The position numbers were made by a program, and so were the translations under genes. A stretch of 9,999 nucleotides of DNA, from assembly GCA_944389715.1 (NCBI GenBank), contig CALXNI010000119.1, positions 1 to 9,999 of the forward strand, in the 5' to 3' direction. The notes beneath the pieces were generated by a model. That model did no database searches. It worked only from the letters and a program-made list of their open reading frames with translations, and was not told where the DNA came from. Origin of the DNA: an uncultured Clostridia bacterium. GTDB lineage: Bacteria; Bacillota; Clostridia; TANB77; CAG-508. Of the stretch, positions 4,913-9,999 are shown piece by piece (positions within the stretch are counted from its first letter, which is position 1; each line of letters starts with the position of its first letter).

Positions 4913-6007
4913 ATGAAATCAATAGAAAGTAAAGAATTAATAATGGCAATGGACGAATTAGAAAAAGAAAGAGGGATAAATAAGGAATATCTATTAGAAT
5001 CCTTGGAAACAGCTCTAGTAACAGCATATAAAAAGAATTTTGATTCAGCAGAAAATGTTAAAGTTACTATAGATGATAAAACAGGAGATATAAAAGTGCT
5101 TTCTTTAAAAAAAGTTGTAGAAAATGTAGATAATGATATGTTAGAAATAAGTTTAGAAGAAGCTAGAAAAGAAGATAAAAATGTAAATCTAGGAGATACA
5201 ATAGAACTAGAAATAATTCCTAGAGATTTTGGAAGGATTGCAGCACAAACTGCAAAACAAGTAATTGTCCAAAAAATAAGAGAAGCAGAGAGAAATATGG
5301 TTTATACAGAATACAACGATAGAAAAGGAGAAATTGTATCTGGAATAGTACAAAAATCAGATGGAGGAACAGTTGTATTAGATTTAGGAAAATTAGAAGG
5401 AATAATGCTTGTAAAAGATCAAATACCAACTGAAACCTATAGAGTAAATGATAAAGTAAGAGCTTATGTATTAAATGTAGAAAAAGGTGCAAAAGGTGCT
5501 CCACAAGTTTTAGTTTCAAGAAGTCATCCTGATTTTGTAAGAAAACTGTTTGAATTTGAAATACCAGAAATATACGAAGGACTTATAGAAATAAAAAGTG
5601 TGGCGAGGGATGCAGGTTCTAGGAGTAAAGTTGCAGTATATTCTACTAACGAAAACATTGATCCAGTAGGCTCATGTGTTGGACAAAAAGGAATAAGAAT
5701 ACAAAACATAATAAATGAGTTAAAGGGCGAAAAAATAGATGTAATTGAATGGAATGAAGATCCAGCAATATTTATCTCAGCAGCATTATTACCAGCACAA
5801 GTTATGGCAGTAGATATAAAACAAGAAGAAAAGTTTGCACAAGTAATTGTTCATGATGATCAATTGTCATTAGCTATAGGAAAATCAGGACAAAATGCAC
5901 GCTTAGCAGCAAAACTTACAAATTGGAAAATAGATATAAAAAGTGAGTCTCAATTTAGAGAATTATTAGAAAAACAAAATGAAGAATTAGAACAAGAAGA
6001 AAACTAA
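4913..6007 (+). CDS. nusA: Transcription termination/antitermination factor NusA
   Basis: NusA binds RNA polymerase and nascent RNA and modulates pausing, termination and antitermination. The 364-residue protein has the Firmicute layout: N-terminal polymerase-binding domain (about 1-125), S1 domain (about 136-200), KH1 with VGQKGIRIQNI (256-266) and KH2 with AIGKSGQNARLA (321-332). It lacks the acidic C-terminal repeats of proteobacterial NusA, and a short Glu-rich tail (LEQEEN) ends it. SD AAAGGA (4897-4902) precedes ATG by ten bases. It follows rimP by 18 bases in the conserved operon order. It contains no in-frame CGG and its reading frame is intact. Confidence 0.97.
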   Translation: MKSIESKELIMAMDELEKERGINKEYLLESLETALVTAYKKNFDSAENVKVTIDDKTGDIKVLSLKKVVENVDNDMLEISLEEARKEDKNVNLGDTIELEIIPRDFGRIAAQTAKQVIVQKIREAERNMVYTEYNDRKGEIVSGIVQKSDGGTVVLDLGKLEGIMLVKDQIPTETYRVNDKVRAYVLNVEKGAKGAPQVLVSRSHPDFVRKLFEFEIPEIYEGLIEIKSVARDAGSRSKVAVYSTNENIDPVGSCVGQKGIRIQNIINELKGEKIDVIEWNEDPAIFISAALLPAQVMAVDIKQEEKFAQVIVHDDQLSLAIGKSGQNARLAAKLTNWKIDIKSESQFRELLEKQNEELEQEEN

Positions 6008-6034
6008 AAAAAATGACATTATTAATTCACACGA

Positions 6035-6091
6035 GGACATAGCTCTCCAAAAGAAAGAAAGCTTCTGTGTTAAGCTGTGTCCCTATACATT
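6035..6091 (+). repeat. Hairpin repeat ending GTGTCCCTATACATT, upstream of ylxR
   Basis: GGACATAGCT (6035-6044) pairs with AGCTGTGTCC (6073-6082), ten pairs with one G-U, enclosing a 28-base A-rich loop. The 3' end GTGTCCCTATACATT (6077-6091) is identical to 9531-9545, where another hairpin precedes rbfA. It occupies most of the nusA-ylxR gap. Termination is unlikely because no T-tract follows and the operon continues. Confidence 0.65.
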
Positions 6092-6124
6092 AGCAAACTA
6101 GAAGAGAAGGGAAAATATAGATAT

Positions 6125-6391
6125 ATGAAAAAAGTTGTGCAAAGAATGTGCATAGGATGTAATAACAAAAAAGATAAGAGAGATTTAATTAGAATTGTAT
6201 TGAATAAAAATGGAGAAATTACAATAGACAAAACAGGCAAGTTAGAAGGACGAGGCGCATATATATGTGATAGTATAGATTGCCTAGAAAAAGCTATAAA
6301 AACAAAAAGATTAGAAAAAAGTTTTGATACAAAAATAGAAGAACAAATATATAATAAATTGAGAGGTGTAATTGTTGGTAAAAAGGATTAG
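6125..6391 (+). CDS. ylxR: RNA-binding protein YlxR (RnpM, RNase P modulator)
   Basis: YlxR is a small nusA-operon RNA-binding protein, reported in B. subtilis to bind and modulate RNase P (hence RnpM). The 88 residues from ATG 6125 contain the paired cysteines CIGC (9-12), the family motif GRGAYIC (42-48) and a further Cys53. AAGGG (about 6108-6112) precedes this ATG by roughly 12 bases. A longer in-frame reading from GTG 6077 adds 16 residues, but these derive from the repeat at 6035-6091 and match no YlxR N-terminus, so I prefer 6125. It sits between nusA and infB. The L7Ae-like gene (ylxQ) often found next to it is absent. Confidence 0.92.
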   Translation: MKKVVQRMCIGCNNKKDKRDLIRIVLNKNGEITIDKTGKLEGRGAYICDSIDCLEKAIKTKRLEKSFDTKIEEQIYNKLRGVIVGKKD

Positions 6392-6432
6392 AAAAAAAAT
6401 TTATGCAAAAACAAAAATTGGGGGTGAAGCTA

Positions 6433-9249
6433 TTGGGTAAAATAAAAATACATGAAATAGCAAAAAAATTAGGAGTAAATAGTAAAGAAGTTTTAGAAAA
6501 AGCTATAGAAATGGGAATGGAAGTAAAGTCACATATGAGCAGTGTTAGTGAAGAAGAAGCAAAAAAAATAGAAACAAAATTTACAGGAGTAAAAAAAGAA
6601 GTAAAAGAAAAAAAAGAAACTCCAGTAATAATTAGAAGAGAAGTAATAGTAACAGATACAGAAGAAGATAAGAATAAAGAACAAAAAGTACAAGAAAAAA
6701 AACAATCTAGAGATGTAGGCTTTATAGAAAGAGAAAGAAAAAAAGATTATAACATTGTATATAGAAATAAACCTAATAGACCTCTTACTGTAAGTGAATT
6801 ATTTGGTACAAAACCATCTGAAAAACCAAAAGCAGAACAGCCAAAAACAGAAGAAGTAAAAACTTCTGAGACATCTGAAATAAAAAATACTCCTATAGAG
6901 AAAGAAAAACCAAAAGTAGAAGGAAATCCTATTCAAACTAACAACAATAGAGCCTTTAATAGAGAAGAGCAAAATGGAAGGTCATACAATAATAACTCAA
7001 AAGTAAATAGACAATATGGAAACAGACCATATAATAGAGATTCACAGAACAATAGACCTTACAACAACTATAATAGTGGAAATAGACCTTATAATAGAGA
7101 TGGAAGATATAATAATAGAGGACAAGAGGGAAGGCATCAAGGTGGATATGGTAGAAGACCATTAGATGAAAAAGGAATAGAAAAAAACATTAAAAATATT
7201 ATGTCTGCAGATGTTGTTGAAAAAGAAAGCGTTAGGGAATATGCAAATAGATCAATAGATAAGCAAAAAAATAATAGATATGAAGAAAAAACTAATAAAA
7301 AATCTTCTAGATCAAGAAAAAATAATTACGAAGAAATAAGCAGTCATAAGCTAAAAGATTTAAAACAAGAAAATAGATTATCAAATATGTTTGATGAAGG
7401 ATCTATGCTTGATTATTATGATTTAACAACAACAAGAGGTAGAAGAAGCAAAAAGAAATTACCACAAAACGAGAATCGAGTAAAGCAGAAAATATTTGAT
7501 TTAACAGATATTACAATACCAGAAACAATTACAGTTAAGGACTTAAGTACAGAACTTAAAAAGACAAGTAGCGAAATTATTAAAAAATTATTAGGTTATG
7601 GAATTTTGGCAACAATAAATAATGAACTTGATTTTGATACAGCATTCTTAATAGCAGGTGAATTTGGGGTAACAGCACATAAAAAAGAAGTTGTAACAGA
7701 CGAAGATATATTATTTGATGATAGCGAAGATAAAGAAGAAGATCTACAACCAAGGCCACCTGTAATAGTTGTTATGGGACACGTTGACCATGGTAAAACT
7801 TCACTTTTAGATGCGGTAAGATCTACAAATGTAATAGAAGGTGAAGCAGGAGGAATTACACAACACATTGGTGCATATAAAGTAGAAGTAAATGGAAGAG
7901 AAATAACTTTTTTAGATACACCAGGTCACGAGGCATTTACAGCAATGAGAGCAAGAGGTGCACAAATTACTGATATAGCAATACTTGTAGTTGCTGCAAA
8001 TGATGGAGTAATGCCTCAAACAGTTGAAGCAATAAACCATGCAAAAGCAGCAGGAATACCAATTATAGTTGCAATAAATAAAATAGATGTAGAAGGAGCA
8101 AATCCAGATAAAGTAAAACAGGAACTTGCAGAGTATGAATTAGTACCAGAAGAATGGGGAGGAGATACAATATTTGTTCCAATTTCTGCAAAGAAAAAAA
8201 TAAATATTGATAACCTACTTGAAATGGTACTTTTAGTTGCAGATATGAAAGAATTAAAAGCAAATCCAAAAAAACAAGCAAAAGGTGTAGTAATAGAAGC
8301 AAAATTAGACAAAGCAAAAGGTCCTGTTGCAACAATGCTTGTACAACGTGGGACTTTAGATGTAGGAGACACAATATTAGTTGGATCTGTTATAGGTAGA
8401 ATAAGAACAATGACTAATGATAAAGGTAAAAAAGTTAAAAAAGCAGGTCCATCAACACCAGTAGAAATAACAGGTCTTGCAGAAGTACCAGAAGCAGGAG
8501 ATACTTTCTACGAAGTAAAAGACGAAAAAACTGCTAAGCATTTAATGGAAAGAAGAAAACGTCAAGCAAGAGATAAAGCCTTAAATGCAACAACAAAGGT
8601 TACATTAGATGATTTATTTAGTCAAATAGAAAAAGGAAACTTAAAACAATTAAATATTATAGTAAAAGCAGATGTTCAAGGTTCTGTAGAAGCTGTAAAA
8701 CAGTCATTAGAAAAATTATCTAATGATGAAGTAAAAGTTAAAGTAATACATGCAAATGTTGGAGCAATAACAGAAAGTGATGTTACACTTGCAAATGTTT
8801 CAAATGCAATAATTATTGGGTTTAATGTAAGACCACAGCCGATAGCAAAAGATATGGCAGAAAAAGAGAATGTAGAAATAAAAATGTATTCTGTAATATA
8901 TAATGCTATTGAAGATGTAGAAGCTGCGATGAAGGGAATGCTTGATCCAGTATACAAAGAAGTAATTATTGGAAATGCAGAAGTAAGACAAATATTTAAA
9001 ATTTCTGATGTTGGAACAATTGCAGGATGTTATGTAACAAATGGAAAAGTTGCAAGAAATGCTGGAGTAAGAGTAATAAGAGACAATGTAGTTATACATG
9101 ATGGAAAACTAATATCATTAAAAAGAATGAAAGATGATGCAAAAGAAGTAGCGTCAGGCTATGAGTGTGGAATTCAAATTGAGGATTATAATGATATTAA
9201 AGAGGGAGATATAATCGAGGCATATGTTATGGAACAAGTTAAAAATTAA
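6433..9249 (+). CDS. infB: Translation initiation factor IF-2
   Basis: IF-2 is the GTPase that brings initiator tRNA to the small subunit and promotes subunit joining. I choose TTG 6433: it follows GGGGGTG (6420-6426) at six bases and begins M-GKIKIHEIAKKLGV, the usual IF-2 start. ATG 6403 has no well-spaced SD. The product is 938 residues. An N-terminal IF2_N-type motif is followed by a long charged linker with an Asn/Arg/Tyr-rich segment (about residues 170-240). A second IF2_N domain (about 350-420) precedes the G domain with G1 GHVDHGKTS (from residue 449), GGITQHIGAY, G3 DTPGHEAFT, G4 NKID and G5 SAKK. Domains II to IV follow and end in IQIEDYNDIKEGDIIEAY. It is the last gene of the operon before the repeats at 9252. 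Confidence 0.96.
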   Translation: MGKIKIHEIAKKLGVNSKEVLEKAIEMGMEVKSHMSSVSEEEAKKIETKFTGVKKEVKEKKETPVIIRREVIVTDTEEDKNKEQKVQEKKQSRDVGFIERERKKDYNIVYRNKPNRPLTVSELFGTKPSEKPKAEQPKTEEVKTSETSEIKNTPIEKEKPKVEGNPIQTNNNRAFNREEQNGRSYNNNSKVNRQYGNRPYNRDSQNNRPYNNYNSGNRPYNRDGRYNNRGQEGRHQGGYGRRPLDEKGIEKNIKNIMSADVVEKESVREYANRSIDKQKNNRYEEKTNKKSSRSRKNNYEEISSHKLKDLKQENRLSNMFDEGSMLDYYDLTTTRGRRSKKKLPQNENRVKQKIFDLTDITIPETITVKDLSTELKKTSSEIIKKLLGYGILATINNELDFDTAFLIAGEFGVTAHKKEVVTDEDILFDDSEDKEEDLQPRPPVIVVMGHVDHGKTSLLDAVRSTNVIEGEAGGITQHIGAYKVEVNGREITFLDTPGHEAFTAMRARGAQITDIAILVVAANDGVMPQTVEAINHAKAAGIPIIVAINKIDVEGANPDKVKQELAEYELVPEEWGGDTIFVPISAKKKINIDNLLEMVLLVADMKELKANPKKQAKGVVIEAKLDKAKGPVATMLVQRGTLDVGDTILVGSVIGRIRTMTNDKGKKVKKAGPSTPVEITGLAEVPEAGDTFYEVKDEKTAKHLMERRKRQARDKALNATTKVTLDDLFSQIEKGNLKQLNIIVKADVQGSVEAVKQSLEKLSNDEVKVKVIHANVGAITESDVTLANVSNAIIIGFNVRPQPIAKDMAEKENVEIKMYSVIYNAIEDVEAAMKGMLDPVYKEVIIGNAEVRQIFKISDVGTIAGCYVTNGKVARNAGVRVIRDNVVIHDGKLISLKRMKDDAKEVASGYECGIQIEDYNDIKEGDIIEAYVMEQVKN

Positions 9250-9251
9250 TG

Positions 9252-9353
9252 AAAAGCTTCGTCTTGCGTTGTTAGACTGCGCATAAAAAATCCTCAACGT
9301 ACCTTTGTACGTTTCCGGTTTTTTAGCTTGTCTGCCTAGCAATACTCGCTTTT
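9252..9353. repeat. Palindromic element after infB with possible bidirectional terminator core
   Basis: Outer arms AAAAGC (9252-9257) and GCTTTT (9348-9353) enclose imperfectly matching inner arms (about 9266-9282 against 9328-9346). The central hairpin is AACGTAC (9296-9302) with GTACGTT (9307-9313) and a CTTT loop. An A-tract (9285-9290) and a T-tract (9319-9324) flank the core, so it could terminate transcription in either direction and probably ends the infB operon. The roughly 100-base palindromic form also resembles a mobile miniature repeat. Confidence 0.7.
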
Positions 9354-9412
9354 GATTAATTTTATAAACGAGCAATCTACTAATTTTGATTCGTTTTATG
9401 AAATTGGTAATT

Positions 9413-9442
9413 GTAGGGGCGAACGGGGCTCTGCCCACCTGA
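9413..9442. repeat. Degenerate GTAGGGG-family repeat
   Basis: It begins GTAGGGGCGAACGGGGCTCT and continues through GCCCACCTGAG, containing the short palindrome GGGC-TCT-GCCC. It shares the GTAGGGG end with copies at 53, 103 and 9949, but its arms are less regular. Confidence 0.6.
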
Positions 9443-9487
9443 GTAAAATTGCAACGAAACTAAAAATTTAAAATCAGTAAATCACAG

Positions 9488-9545
9488 TAGGGACATACCT
9501 TAATCTATGAGGAATGCCTTTAAATAAGGTGTGTCCCTATACATT
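9488..9545 (+). repeat. Long hairpin repeat directly upstream of rbfA
   Basis: Bases 9488-9502 pair with 9525-9539: 15 pairs including one G-U, with arms TAGGGACATACCTTA and TAAGGTGTGTCCCTA, around a 22-base loop that can form a smaller stem. Its 3' end GTGTCCCTATACATT is identical to 6077-6091. The element ends only four bases before the rbfA SD (9550-9555), so in RNA it could influence rbfA translation or mRNA stability. Confidence 0.75.
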
Positions 9546-9560
9546 GGAAGAGGAGATAAA

Positions 9561-9938
9561 ATGAAAAATCAAAATGGAAATAACCGACTTAATAGAATAA
9601 ATGAAGAATTAAAAAGGGAAATTAGTAATATAATTAATTATGAGGTTACAAATTCAAATGTAACTGGATTAATTAGTGTAACTAAAGTTAAAATTTCTCC
9701 AGACCTAAGGTATGCTAGAGTGTATGTAAGTGTTCTTAATTCTAGAAATACAAAACAAACTTTAGCTGGTCTAAAATCTTCTTCTGGATTTATTAGAAGT
9801 AGAATTGCTGAGAAGATAAACTTAAGGGTAACACCAGAGTTGGTGTTTGAGTTAGATGATTCAATGCAGTATGGAGAAAAAATAGACACAATTCTAAGAG
9901 ACATAATGAAAGACATAAGACCCGACAACCAAAATTAA
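9561..9938 (+). CDS. rbfA: 30S ribosome-binding factor RbfA
   Basis: RbfA is a cold-shock-linked KH-fold factor that matures the 16S rRNA 5' end on the 30S subunit. The 125 residues from ATG 9561 include the early basic helix NRINEELKREISNIIN, the core ISPDLRYARVYVSVL and the C-terminal block VTPELVFELDDSMQYGEKI, all typical. SD GAGGAG (9550-9555) is five bases before ATG. An in-frame GTG at 9531 would add ten residues, but those come from the hairpin repeat and are rejected. In many Firmicutes rbfA follows infB closely. Here 311 bases of repeats separate them, so it may be transcribed separately, although I found no convincing promoter. Confidence 0.95.
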   Translation: MKNQNGNNRLNRINEELKREISNIINYEVTNSNVTGLISVTKVKISPDLRYARVYVSVLNSRNTKQTLAGLKSSSGFIRSRIAEKINLRVTPELVFELDDSMQYGEKIDTILRDIMKDIRPDNQN

Positions 9939-9948
9939 TTGTAGACGT

Positions 9949-9975
9949 GTAGGGGTCGCTGCCCACAGCGACCCG
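9949..9975. repeat. GTAGGGG-family hairpin after rbfA
   Basis: GGGTCGCTG (9953-9961) pairs perfectly with CAGCGACCC (9966-9974) around CCCA, the same loop as the copy at 108-127. The left flank (about 9935-9948) resembles the direct-repeat flank at 32-50. No T-tract follows, so termination would be non-classical. Confidence 0.75.
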
Positions 9976-9999
9976 ATAAATTATTCATATTTAAATGAG

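Noticed and set aside
6077..6124. GTG start giving YlxR a 16-residue extension
   Set aside because: The extension is translated hairpin repeat, and the same MSLYI reading arises before rbfA. ATG 6125 matches the family start.
6403..6432. ATG 6403 as the infB start
   Set aside because: No well-spaced SD, and the ten extra residues are not IF-2-like; TTG 6433 has a strong SD and the family N-terminus.
9154..9438. 94-residue minus-strand reading frame over the infB end and repeats
   Set aside because: It runs through the palindromic repeat, overlaps infB and has no family features.
9531..9560. GTG start giving RbfA a ten-residue extension
   Set aside because: It is translated repeat; ATG 9561 has a properly spaced GAGGAG.

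Overview
The window looks like a chromosomal segment from a low-GC, spore-former-related Firmicute of the class Clostridia, probably an uncultured gut-type lineage. The evidence is AT-rich DNA, strong Shine-Dalgarno (SD) sites, AGA-dominated arginine usage, a SigH-type sigma factor, a sortase with a surface-protein substrate, and the Firmicute order rimP-nusA-ylxR-infB-rbfA. I cannot name the species.

Layout. 1-221: GC-rich interspersed repeats. 222-919: a small unknown gene followed by dtd (D-aminoacyl-tRNA deacylase). 942-1654: a consensus promoter and sigH. 1659-1710: a GGGACTGT repeat. 1769-1844: tRNA-Thr(GGT). 1888-2980: ychF, whose correct C-terminus lies in the +1 frame. 2997-3466: a promoter and a small Asn/Thr-rich secreted protein with an IPNTG sorting signal. 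3482-3510: a two-way terminator shared with a convergent sortase gene (4132-3506). 4133-4440: repeats, a promoter and a leader hairpin. 4440-9249: the rimP-nusA-ylxR-infB translation/transcription operon. 9250-9545: palindromic repeats. 9561-9938: rbfA, followed by another GC-rich repeat.

Most genes serve translation: tRNA proofreading (Dtd), a ribosome-associated ATPase (YchF), small-subunit maturation (RimP, RbfA), initiation (IF-2), RNase P modulation (YlxR/RnpM) and transcription elongation (NusA). The sortase and its candidate substrate form a separate surface-anchoring module.

The most unusual signal is three +1 frame changes inside two conserved genes, two in rimP and one in ychF. Each falls exactly at an in-frame CGG codon followed by A (CGGA). 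If the C is skipped, reading continues with GGA, which encodes the glycine conserved in the family at that position. These are the only in-frame CGG codons I find in roughly 2,800 codons. Restoring the frames gives a 150-residue RimP and a 363-residue YchF, the normal family lengths. This suggests that CGG is not a normal arginine codon here and that CGGA is read as a +1 frameshift or as a four-base glycine codon. The pattern is read directly from the sequence; the mechanism is inference.
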